NCBI GenBank assembly: GCA_007115705.1 | Contig: QXEO01000222.1 | Location: forward strand, 682,001-746,000 | DNA length: 64,000 nucleotides | Direction: 5' to 3' | From: Dactylis glomerata | Taxonomy: Eukaryota > Streptophyta > Magnoliopsida > Poales > Poaceae | Notes under the pieces: generated by a model | Databases searched by the model: none | Told to the model about the DNA's origin: nothing | Seen by the model: only the letters and a program-made list of their open reading frames with translations | Shown here: in pieces, positions 35,504 to 47,195 of the stretch | Position numbering within the stretch: the first letter of the stretch is position 1 | How the letters are laid out: the number at the start of each line of letters is the position of its first letter | Translations under genes and position numbers: made by a program

Positions 35504-38500
35504 CAGCAAATTTACTTTGCAACGCAATTTAATCAACCAGGGTTTGCCAATCTTTCATTCCATTCACAAAAAAAGACCATGCATGCTCGAGCAACAAAAA
35601 CCTTAAAGAAAGGACTTCGCCACTTTGACCAGGACCGCCTTCTCATTCTAAAACCTAAAGGGCGCTAGCCTGCCCGGCCAGCCAGGCCATCTGCACGCGC
35701 CGCGTATCGCTAAGGCGTTGGATCGAGCGAACAGTAAATTTTCTCGTCCCACTTTTCACCACAGCCGTTCGATCAGTTAATTTTTTTGTTACCAACCGAT
35801 TCTCTTGTTAGGTCAATGACGACAGGGACCAGGCATAAGCAGGGCCGACGAACAGAGGCTATCACCCTCGTCATTTGCGTGCCCTTTCTTCCGTACCCGG
35901 TGAAACCCTAGATTGGGGAACAAAACCAGTTCCCCAATCAGCCGCCTCCTCTCATTCTCTTCCTCCCCAATCGGTTGTCCTCCCATGGCGGCGCCTCCTC
36001 TCCTCTCGGCTGAAGGCAGGAAAAGGTGGCTGGAGCATGCACTGAGTGACGGGAATGACTGGACGCAGCAACAGCGGCTACAAGGAGAGAAGGTTCGAGG
36101 TCGTCTCTGCACATCTACGGTGGTGGCTCATGCGTCCAGCCGTCGCCAGCTCCCGTGTCCAGCCGCCGTAGGCGTCGATCTAGGTTTGGGAAGGAGGATC
36201 TGCGCCTCGTCGCCTCTACGCAGGTATGGACGGCCCACCCCCACCTCCACCACCTTGTTTCCTCTGTACGGTCCGTCTCCATCGCCTTTCTCTCTGCTCG
36301 ACTTCTGTTTTAGCGGCGAGCACGGGGATGACCGCGGACGACCGCGGTGGCGGACCGGAGGAGGCGCTTCAGGTGAGGGAACGGAGGTTAGCGGCGGCGG
36401 CAGCGCACAGCCATCTTCAGAGGCGAGAGCGGATGGAGCCGAACATCGGATGTAGCCGCTCCAGTCGACGACGCGTGATGCCAACAGCCACCACTGTCCT
36501 CTTTGTCTTGCCTATTCGCTCTCTTCACCCATAAGGAATCTGCTGTGAGGTAGAGGACGGTGGCTGTCCCGGCCATGGCCATGTTGCTCACTGCCTCCCC
36601 AACTGTAAGTCGTCTCATCTTGCATCCTCTCTGGTTGCACTCCTTCCGTTGAGCCCCTCTTTCTTATTCCTTCCCTACTCCCTGATTTAATTTTTGTTTC
36701 ACATTTTAGTTTGGGCGCCCAGGAAATTTTACACCGCTGACAGGGGACGGCAGCGGGAAGCCTTCCTATGCGTGGTGACCTCTTGCAGGTGTTCATACTT
36801 CCCACCTCTCTCTTGTCCTACACCCTCTCATGCTTTCCAGATCTATTTCTTGGAAGATTAGTATGCCTTCCATCAGCAGTCACCGCTTTTGAAGAGATGG
36901 AGAGGAGTAGCGGATGAGAGCTTTGTGATACTCGATAGGTACTGTAAAGTGGCAATTTCGTATATATATGTATTAGCATAATCTACCATCCCTCTCCTAT
37001 TTTTCTCACAGTCTGCCCTGTTGGTGCTAATTATTCTGGCCATTTTCGTGTATCCATTTTCTTATGGGAGATATGCAACTTTAGATTCGATTTTCCATTC
37101 TACAAATAATCAACTATGCAACTTTAGATTCGATTTTCCAGTTTGAAACAAATAACCATGATGAATCGATATTATCTGTAGCAATACTAATATACTAAAT
37201 TTTGAGCATGTTATTGTTGATATAAGTAAGAAAAAAATATGAAAAGGGATTTCCTTTCATTTTTTTTACGTTCTCTCATATTTGTGAAAATTGAATTTGC
37301 TCTTACAGATCCAAGCCTGTGCAATATTGGTGTGACAATCCTAGCAGTTCAATTTAAATAGCCAGATTGTCTTATATTTAGGAACGAAGGGTGTAGCAGT
37401 CTTCAGCTCTGCACTAAGACTACAAAAGATCTAATTCAAGCATCAGTTTCAGCATTTAGAATTTTCGCGCATATCTCCTAGGTCCCAAACTACTGGTCTT
37501 AAAGAATTGAAATAGGTGCCAGCTGCTACATCATTTCCTATCATTCTTATCAGGCGAGTCTAAGGGATTGACTCTAATTTAGCTATTGTTTTGATGCACA
37601 GGTTTCCCAGCATACATATATTGTGCTTTAGTTTGCCTCAAGGCTAGATCGCCAGCTATCTCTCAGGTAATACTGACTGAAAGTACTGTGGATATTTTTC
37701 TATGCTCTTCATATTTTTGTTGAATTTGGGAACACATAGTCCTGATAAATTCTGCAATGTGGCATTTCCTTGGTATTTCAAGAAGTGTATATGAATGCAT
37801 CTTTCCTCTTGCATTCCAGTTACTTCTCATATTCTCTGAATTTACTCGATGGAAGAAGACAAAGCTAAACTCCATTAACTTATTGGGTTTATGTCCTTGT
37901 AGATGCATGAGCTGGTGATCGGACTACCATGATATTTTTTCATTTCCATGATGATGCTGTATTTCTCAGTGCTTCAGTGTGTTATCCGTGAGCTATCTGA
38001 TCAGGAACAAAATATGTAATGAAGGATATATATTCTTGTTTAACTCGCCACCTTTTCATGTGCTACCAGGTACAAATTTCTCACATTAGTAGCTCTGGTT
38101 GTGTGCCTGTTTTCTTTGCACACTGTGCTTTGCCTTTTCATTTTCCTTCTATTTCATTCGCTAACACTAAACTTCCTCTTTGTAGATGGCTTACATCCTG
38201 CTTTCAGAGATAGACCAAGGGAACAAGCGATAGAATTTTGTGTTCTTGCTTTGCTTCCGGAGAGCCACGGGAAAGATCCTATCAAGCACACTGACTTGGC
38301 GTTCCTTGATCAACAGGTCTGTTTCGGATAATGTTCACCCATTTAGTACCTATTTCCCAATAAATCTTTGATACCATTTTCATCCCATTCTCAGATTGTG
38401 TGTCCATTGCATCCTACAGAGAAACTATATGTATGGTTAGATAGCTCTCTTGACTCTTTTGGTTTCCATACTTCTGAACAATTATCTCCCTCCCAGTTGC

Positions 38501-39955
38501 TTCCCACTCTCACTGATATTTTGGGCAGTCATCTTTCTGCACATCTACACATCTGCACATTCTTCCTTTCCCCTGCAATTTCTTTACATTAATATCAAGT
38601 GTTTCAAAGATTGGGGTTCAGAGTAATTTTCAACAGTGTTTATTCTTATTGTTGTGGTTTCTGAAGTTTGGGTCAAGTATTTCAAGATTAGTTTGTCTTC
38701 ATATTGTGGACAATGGAGCAACAACGTACTTACCTGTTCTTATGTATCAGTGCTCATTAATGATTTCCATGCCTTTGGTTAGTTTTGCAGTATGGAAGGC
38801 ACTGTTTCCTATGTATGAGTATTGGCTTATTGGGTTTTTTAAACACTGTAGATTCTTGACATGCTCCCAGTTGACCACTTATTCAGTATGTACATGCTAG
38901 GGGCAGGTAAGAAGACAACCCTATTTTCGGCTGAGGCCTGACTAGCTGTTATGTCATTCAGTTTTTGTGGGCAGATAAAAGAGCATCCCTATTTTTGGTG
39001 AAGCATGTTTGCCTTTCATTATATTTTTGGTTGCATTGTGTGCTTCCAGTTTCTCTGTTTTGCTCCGATTTGAGGCCTTCAAGCCTCTTTTGTTTGGTGA
39101 ATAGTTGCCGCTGCTTTTTGCCATTGTTGAACTTGTTGTTCTGACTGAATAGTTGTGCCAAGGCGAATACACTAGCCTCGGCGGCATGAGGCCAGTACCA
39201 TCTGGTTCATTTCCTTGTTTGCTTGGTTGCTTTCTTGGTTAGTGATTGATCATTTCTTCTGCTGTTCTTTTAGCTAGCCAATTTTCTCCTTCATCATGAG
39301 TTTCATGAGGATCTTGTGATCCAATTCTAGGACCCCATAGACCATGCATTTTTTAAAAGATTTATCGGAATACCCATGTATAACTGAAGCTTTCCATTAT
39401 GATACAATGTATGTATTAGGCTATTAGCACATAGTACCTGTGGCTGCTCATATGGATATAACTGAACCTTTCCATTATGATATAATATATGTATTAGGCT
39501 ATTACCACATAGTACTTGTGCCTGCTCATTTGGTTATATATGCCCAGTATCAAGTTATTATTACTACATAATAGTTGCAGCTGCTCCTATATTTTATTTG
39601 CGGATTTAAGCAAGCAACTGTCTATTTATGTGAAACTTCATATTTCAGTTCTAGGTGAAGATATGCTTTTGTGCATTGTGATATCGATGATAATCCCTGC
39701 ATTTAATATGCCACGTATGAACATAATTGAAGGAGATCTTCCATGCTGATTGAATCACAGTTAGCTAGTTAGGTTGAATCTTTGTGGATGGTGGTGTGCA
39801 ACTGTATTAAGTCGTCAGCTCTCTTCTTACTAATCTTAATGAGCAATTTTTTTTAAAAAAAATATTGTGTGTAATTACTTTCCTCTTGTCTGAAAGTATT
39901 GACAAATGCTGATTACTTAAATCTGTTCATGCAAAATTATCCTAATTTGCAGGAA

Positions 39956-40036
39956 TCACAAATAGGGACATTGTAAACTGTGATGAGAAGCTGAAAACTG
40001 TACTGTTAGGTAGGTTCAAGGTGGATCTCTCCTAAT
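39956..40036 (+). pseudogene. Exon fragment resembling a SWIB-type segment
   Basis: After an acceptor (AATTTGCAG) the frame reads ITNRDIVNCDEKLKTVLLG and shortly meets a stop or a donor (TTAG/GTAGG). The CDEKLK core with a preceding basic/aspartate context resembles the C-terminal half of SWIB/MDM2 domains of plant chromatin proteins. The piece is short, so the likeness may be accidental. Confidence 0.3.
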
Positions 40037-41539
40037 TCCCAGTACTTGTCACGTTACATTTCCTGCAACTTTTCAAGTCCTAAACATATTAAGGTACTTC
40101 CTTTGTTTAATCTAATTTCTTGCAAGCTGGTTTAATTTCTGTTTCCTGGAATAGATAGATCAAGCATGCAAAATTTCTTTTACCAAATTTTCATGCATAT
40201 TTGCACACAATTGTAGTTTTAATTTTAACTGCTACGATATGTTTGGGTTTAACAAATTTTAGTACCCCCCGGTTGTTTACATTAAAGAAAAAACATGTAG
40301 CAATACATTGCCGGTTTAAATCCCTCTATTGCCATATTGTGTAATCAACTCGAACTGAATTTAGGAAGGCGGCTCCTCACTGGTTTGGTATTCCTACTTT
40401 TCAACCTTTAGAAGAGTTATTAGATAATAATAGCCTTATCTTCATTTTGCTTTTGTTCGTGCTGCCCAGAGAGACAGAGCCTCTGTTTGGTATTGCCTCA
40501 CTTCTCTGTTTTCTGTTTATCTGTCTTATGATGTTTTGTCTCTATATCATTACTTTCTTTTCACAGTCCTCCTTTTGTTTTCTACTATTGTAGGCTGGAT
40601 ACTTCTTTGTAAGTCCCTATCTTCATACTTGGTTCCTGCTATGAGCTTAACTCACGGGGCACCAGGCGAAGAACTTATCTATATCATAGTGTTATTCGCT
40701 ACGTCGATGTCCGCTGTTAGCCTTCCTCACCACTTCGTCGAGCTAATGAATCCGCGTCATCGCTTTGACACACACTACTGCTCCCTCTGAGATCTGCGCT
40801 AGGAAGTCAAGCTAAAGTGAAGCCCATGGTTCCTACGTCCACGATTTCCACTGGATTTATCTTAGAGGCTCTTCTATTTAGGTGTGGTTGTTCTTGAAGC
40901 ACGCTTTTGTAAGCAATCCTTTTGGCTTGTAGGGGAGGAATGCTGCTAGACCATCCCTTGGCAAGCCTTATATGTTCCTGGGTGTGCCACAAACTATTAC
41001 CCAGACTTGAATTTATGTACCTCGATGAATGGAATGAACTATTTCCAGAATTATTTGTGTCCACCAATATCATGTATATACGTTTTGGCATAGTTTGTTT
41101 TGCCTTCGGACAATTTGTGAGGATTATCAATTCCACATTAGGTCACAGTTCTATCATAAATTGAGTGATCTTTACTAAATTGCTGTGCCAATTTTTTTTG
41201 GAAGAAATGCGATTTGTATGAAGATTTTCGGACAAAAACTAAACTTACTCACTGTTTCGGATGAAATGCGGTTGGCTTCTGGTGCATTAGTTCTGTCAGT
41301 TAATTTACTTATTGTTATTCTTAAGACGACACATGTATGCTACATATAAACAATAACAGGCTTCAGAGTAAAGATGGACATGATAGCAAGAACAAATAAT
41401 TAAGGGAGATGTATCTTGTTTAATTGATCATATTTATATTTCAGCACACAATCCATTTCTGATAAGTGAGTTTCAGCATGTGGTCTTTTAAAGCTCGAGA
41501 AATAACATATGTTGTAGTTTATTAGCCTCGGATCAAATG

Positions 41540-42092
41540 TTCGTTAAAATAAAGCTTCGTCGAAGCGTGCACATAACACCATTTAGTTTTCTGAGCTTTT
41601 GATTTTCTACCCAGCGCACTGCACTTCTCATCGCTGGCCAGGGTAATTGCAAGTAGCCCTTCCGCCACTTTCAGCCTGATCTGCTTGCTAATAACATCGT
41701 CTCCATTTGCTATTTATAAGACAGAATTATTACTATCCTTGATTGAACGTGCGCGATCAGCCCAATCCCGCATCAGCATGTCTACATCTTCTGCCTGCAG
41801 CAGCACATTTTCACACTTGGTCTTCACCTCCTCACAGTAAAAATGGCTTTATGTCAGCCAACTTTGTACCAAAAGATTCAAATGCGAATTGCTGGAGTGC
41901 AACAGCAGCAGCCGCTTCGCTCTCTGCCTCAAACAATAAAAACACTTTCACGGCCTTCACCCCAAAACTATGTTGCGGCAATGTAAAACTGACATGCAGC
42001 TGCACCATATAGAATTTTATGTATCTTCCTTTGTATACACCAGCTCCGCTCCACCTAAACCAGAAAGCACACCATGCAGAACTGGTGTCCAC
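41540..42092 (-). pseudogene. Broken gene fragment, minus strand
   Basis: The minus-strand frame 42092-41832 gives KAVKVFLLFEAESEAAAAVA then FESFGTKLADIKPFLL and a stop. In another frame the sequence continues without a break in style: CENVLLQAEDVDMLMRDWAD, an in-frame TAA near 41716, then DDVISKQIRLKVAEGLLAIT and on to about 41545. Codon use looks like real protein through both parts. One frameshift and one stop codon therefore mark it as a pseudogene or captured fragment. The family is not recognised. Confidence 0.5.
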
Positions 42093-42939
42093 CGGATTCG
42101 CACCTCATACCGACAATCCTGCGGAGAACAAAGTAATTAGCACACCACCATGGTATTATAATTTAACGGGTCAAGGAGAATATGACTCCTATTGGTAATT
42201 CAAATGGCCAGCCAATTTGTAAGACTATAAGCAATTTATCTGCTGCAAATACAACATTATACGAACCTAACATGCCTAATTTAATGATGTAGCCAAGTTT
42301 ACAATTAGCAAACCCAAAATATAAATCAGCATTATAAAAATGCTCCATGTATCTTTAGTTTACATTATCATAGCCTTTAAATTCGTTTACTGCTCTCCGA
42401 TGTGTGCTATCCCAAAGTAATACAATATTGTATCATATTTATTTAAAATTAGTACTCTTATTAGCTTCAGGCAGTATGGGCAGAAACAGATAAATGATTA
42501 TGATCAGTTTACTGCTTTGTGAAAAACCTGGTTGCAAATAACACAAATAATTTTTATGGCTACAATATTTGGTCTTGCTTCTGGCCTTTGCGACTGCTGT
42601 AGGTTTTCATGATCTATTGAAAGTGAAGTTTAAGGAATTGTCAACAACAAAAAAACAAAAGCCCTTTTGCTTAATCATCTGTGAATCTTACCATATTCTA
42701 CATTAAACAAATGTTAATTATGGATAACAACATGGATAATCTGCTTCTGGCCTTTGCGCCAGTGAATTCAGTTAACCACACTCACTCAGATTCTTAATTT
42801 CTTTCTTCACAGTTGACAAAAAAACATTGGCAGAATCGAGGTGCTTAGACCTACATCTAAAAACTTGTATGATATTAGGATTTTAAGACTACCATTTTAA
42901 TTTGAATTAGAACAATTTACTCTTTGTGGCTAGAGTGCC

Positions 42940-42983
42940 GCTTCGGATTTGCTTTTGCGTCAGTGGCGCAATGGGTCATCTAG
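42940..42983 (+). mobile_element. Helitron 3' terminus, plus strand
   Basis: A hairpin TTGCG-TCAGTGG-CGCAA (about 42954-42970) is followed by 9-10 bases and CTAG (42980-42983), then host T. This is a second, different Helitron 3' end type from those at 21399 and 27044. The gene fragments to its left (36-42 kb) would fit captured cargo. Confidence 0.5.
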
Positions 42984-43044
42984 TATTCTAATACGCGACA
43001 TACCACATGTAGCATTGTAGCCTCTAGTTTACAGGACGACCTCC

Positions 43045-44438
43045 CATTGGTAGAAAAAACGGCTTTGGTCCCGGTTGTTAAGGAGCTTTAGTTCCGGTTG
43101 TCCAACCGGAACTAGCAAAGCGGGACTAAAGCCCTCCCCTCTTTAGTCCCGGTTGCTCACAAACCGGGACTAAAGGTCCTCCACGTGGCCCGAGTCATAT
43201 GCAGAAGGCTGGAGGACCATTTAATCCCGGTTGGTGGCTCCAACCAGGACTAAAAGGGTCCGGTAAATTTCTGGTAGAATTATTGAAAAAAAGCCCAATT
43301 TTTTTTTTGGATTTTTTTGAATATTTGAATTGTTTAACAGTTCCCACTCTCCACGTAATCTCTAATCTTTAATCACCTCTATTCTCATGTCAAATTACAT
43401 ACTCGTGGTCCTCACTTCCCGGTTGGTCATCCATCCTCACACTGCTCCACCCTTAGCAGCTTAACTTCTCCATTCCTTCCCTACTAGCTTCCAAGACTGC
43501 GCTCGCGACTTCTTGATAATACTATGCTATCAATTCTATTAACCCATACACTTTGGTAACATATGATTTTACTTTTTGAATTCCAAATAATTTACAAAAT
43601 AAGCAACAATGATTAAGAAATAATAAGCATCAATGAATTTGAAATAATCTTTATGCATAATTTAATTATTAATTTTTAAACTCGAAATATTCAAAAAATC
43701 AAAAAACTTAAAAAATTCGAAAATTAATAAAAAACTTCAAAATAACGAAAAAGTAGAAGAAACAACAAAAGAAATGAAAAAATTCGAAAAAAAATCATTT
43801 TTCCTCATTTTTTCTGACAAAATCTAAAATCTTCCTGCTTTCATATTTCCCTTTGGAATTTTGAGAAACAAGAAATTGTGCAAATCGGATGTAAAATTTT
43901 GTGTGGATAGTTTTTCATATATTATACGTTTTTTTCGAGTCCGTATGTAAAAGTTATAGCCGTTTTAATTTGGAACAACCTTTTTTTGCAAAAATATCAA
44001 AATTCAAATTTTCAAATTTTCCATAAAAGTTGGTTGCGTGAGGTACATGCATGTCAAAGGATTTTAAAATTTGAAGTTTTTATCATTTTCGTTTATTTGT
44101 TTTAGACGTTTTTTCTACGGGGGGGGGGGGGGGGGGGGGGGGGAGGGGGTAGGAATGAGAGGAAAAATGGGCTCCGGACCTTTAGTCCCGGTTTAAGCTA
44201 CAAACCGGGACTAAAGGGTAGGCTTTAGTCCCGGTTTGAGCCACCAACCGGGACTAAAGGTCCCTACCCTTTAATCCCGGTTGGTGGCTCAAACCGGGAC
44301 TAAAGCCTCCATTTGAACCGGAACTAATGCTTCCTGGCCCATATTTTTATTCGAATCGGGACTAATGCTCATATTAGTCACGGACCAAATTGTTTGGGGA
44401 CTAAAGGGTGCGAATGGAAGCCCTTTTTTCTACTAGTG
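43045..44438. mobile_element. Non-autonomous CACTA element, 1.4 kb
   Basis: The right terminus read inward is CACTAGTAGAAAAAAGGGC. The left terminus is a mutated form (CATTGGTAGAAAAAACGG). The flanking triplets are both TCC (43042-43044 and 44439-44441), the 3-bp CACTA target duplication. Both ends carry arrays of TTTAGTCCCGGTT and its complement AACCGGGACTAAA, making hairpins. The AT-rich middle has no transposase. The same subterminal motif and TIR occur in the large CACTA element starting at 54072, which suggests that a relative of it could mobilise this one. Confidence 0.85.
44119..44143. repeat. Poly-G run, 25 bases
   Basis: An unbroken G run inside the non-autonomous CACTA element, followed by A and five more G. 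Its length may be affected by sequencing or assembly. Confidence 0.85.
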
Positions 44439-44441
44439 TCC

Positions 44442-47050
44442 GTTACATAATTCCTCAAAGTTTGGTAATTTGGCATGTATATTTGATTTTTTTCACACTA
44501 TAAAGTTGCCCCCACTATATGGTCCAATTGTTATACAGTGGATTTCTTGCCAAGTTTTGCCTTACAAATTCTCAGCCACACTTTTGTGGCTGCCATACAT
44601 GCCATACTTACTCTCTGTGTTTTTAAAAGATTGTACATCCAACTATCTTGGAGAGTCAAACTTTGACCAAATTTTTGTAAAAATATACAATATTTTTCAT
44701 ACCAACTAGCTATATGATGAAAATATATTTCATTGTGAATCTAATGATACCAATTTGGTGACATAAATATTGGTGCTTTTTTGTAAAAACTTGGTCAAAC
44801 TTTAAAAAGCTTGACTCTCCAAAATTATTGGAATTTTAGCCTTACATAAAAAAATATGTCAATTATCAAGCCCTCACAATAACAATTCTCTCATACAAGT
44901 CATAATCACAAGTACACAACGAACATGACATGATGACCACAATGGATCACTTTTCAGGAAACGTAGGAGCACAGATACTAATATTTAGGTGGGCCAGCAA
45001 GCACAGAAAGAACAATATACCAAAATATTATAAGGTAGTTTTAGACTCATGGTCATGAATAATTTGACAAGAACCATAATTGATCACTGTGACTAACAAT
45101 GCACTTAAACCTTCCATCCAAGTGAAACAAAAATCAACAGTACTAGTTCCGCTGCAGATGACAGCAACAGCTAGCAGAACAAAGAAAGCCCACTTGGTAC
45201 GAACTAGATCACTAGGTTGCCGCTGGAGATGACAATCTGCCGCTAGCACGACCTGAAAATGTACACAGAGTAGACTAAAACATGTTATATCTCAGTAACA
45301 CAAAATATGTTAATTCTGAACTCAGTAAGATTTATCATAGCATGGAAAGCAAAACTGCTCTCCGTATTCATATACTGAACCTCACAAGTTGTCACAAAGG
45401 ATTTTTTTTTTAAAAAAACATCGGCACTATGGAAACAAAACTGAGGATCAGGCCAACAACAAGCCTAATACTCCCAACCAACACCCAAGTAAACTATGGT
45501 ATTTATTTATTTTTTTATAAAGGGAACATATTAATATCACGGAAATACCAATTAGACCCAGCCTCTACAACTATGGTATTTATTTGGCACCAAGACACAA
45601 ACTAATAGATAAACCATCAGCAATAGTGACAAGGAATCCAGCACTAGCAGCATGAGTTGAGTGCTCGACAGCCCAGACAAATGGTGGATTTCCTGATCTG
45701 AAGTTACAAGATTACAATATAGATTCACCGACCCTGGAATATTAAGAAAAGAAGAAAGGTAAGGGTATGAAAAGGCGCTGGACAGGCTCGAGACGACGAG
45801 ACCACAGTTTATGGGGTGCCGTATCAAGATTCTTCGCGGTTTTCTATTCATGTACATGCTTCATCAAGGACTCGTGGCAAATTGGCAATCGATATGGACG
45901 GATTGTGTAGCGGATATGTAATCATGGCCCTCAGGAAGACCGCACACCTGTTCCACCATCGTCGTTGTGCTTGTGCCTACTCGGCCATGATCACAATGAA
46001 CACGCACAAGTGAAAGCTCTAAGCGGCTGGAACGTGTGCATAGATCTAATCCATTGAGTATGTATACATGTATAGCTCAAAACAACCATTTTTTCACAAG
46101 CGCAAAGCATGTCAGTAATAATACAGCCAATCACTCTAATAGCACAATAATAGTACTAAAAGCATGCAGTGAAAAGAGCACAAGAACTACACATACTTGG
46201 TATTCTCAGTACAACCATTTTGAAACGGAGTTTTTTCAACTCTAACTGCAATATAGTATTACTTGCAACGCTTTATTGCTAATGTCATTCCTATTCAATC
46301 CCTTGTTAATTTCATCAAGATTGAGCTTTATCTGACATGAAAGTTAATAATGTTGTAGGACCAAAATAAAGCTGTAAAACAAAACCGATCCTCTCTCTAC
46401 TTGGACAATGTAATCCCTTTTATTCTCCAATGCTTTCCGGCTTAAGTTGTTCCTATTTAGCCCGTCATTACTTTCATCTAGAATTGAGCCTATCTCTAGC
46501 ATCCATTTTATATGCAAAGAAAAAGGTGAAATCTGTAGAAATAAAAGAAGATACACCCTTAATTTGTACATGTTGGATTGTGGTGTGAACACTACATAAC
46601 AAATCTGGATGTGTAAACGCAGTAACTACATGTTGATTTGCAGTTAATTCAAGCGAAGTGTATCCCGTGGATAAAGAAAAACATAGTAAACCAAATGGAC
46701 TAAATGTTTAAGTAAACAATTAACACTTTTCAAATATCCTAAAACGTTCATATGAAAATAAACCAAGTTTCATTTTTCCTGCATGTGGTTTACAGTTTTT
46801 AATGTCTATCACATGCATCAAAATATAGGGGGAAATTCAAGCAAATACTGCAAAAAAAACGAGATTATTGTTAGATATATGAGCACTACATAACAAATAT
46901 AATGGCATAGCTGGTGGACCAATCAACTGATATGTGCATTACATAACAAGTAACATACTTTGCGTACTTGCGTGACTACATTTGTTCAACTATTATACCG
47001 GATTTTCTACAAGTTTTATGTTTGACAGCATTTTCTTCACGGTTTCTGTC
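44442..47050. other. AT-rich gap with one old MITE, no gene seen
   Basis: A diverged Tc1/mariner-type MITE seems to lie at about 44607-44843. Its left arm (GAGAGTCAAACTTTGACCAA) and right arm (TTGGTCAAACTTTAAAAAGC, then TTGACTCTCC) are inverted, but the outer ends are too decayed to fix. Minus frames 45028-45249 and 45552-45857 are hydrophobic but match nothing I know. Confidence 0.4.
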
Positions 47051-47180
47051 TGTTAGGAATAGATTGGTTGTATTCCCTGGGGCCAAAGGCCACAACATAT
47101 AGTTACATGTACATGTGAGAATATGCAGGAAACCCTCTAACAGGTGGGGAAAATACACATGTACAAATATACATCTAACA
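47051..47180 (-). repeat. 3' LTR of the copia element
   Basis: 130 bp, TGTTAG...CTAACA. The adjacent C run on the plus strand (47181-47189) is the complement of the polypurine tract. Confidence 0.9.
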
Positions 47181-47195
47181 CCCCCCCCCTCAAAC

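Larger units (their letters stand above)
35515..42979 (+). other. Mosaic of gene fragments and intron-like DNA, left of a Helitron end
   Basis: This is probably the body of the Helitron that ends at 42983, though no 5' end was found. An exon-like block at about 35986-36096 encodes MAAPPLLSAEGRKRWLEHAL and more. Another at about 38188-38312, between an acceptor TTTGTAG and a donor, contains RDRPREQAIEFCVLALLPES. A short exon lies at 39956-40050. Between them is T-rich intron-like DNA. Frames near 40536-40790 and 40922-41164 are unsupported. No intact gene is present. Confidence 0.35.
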
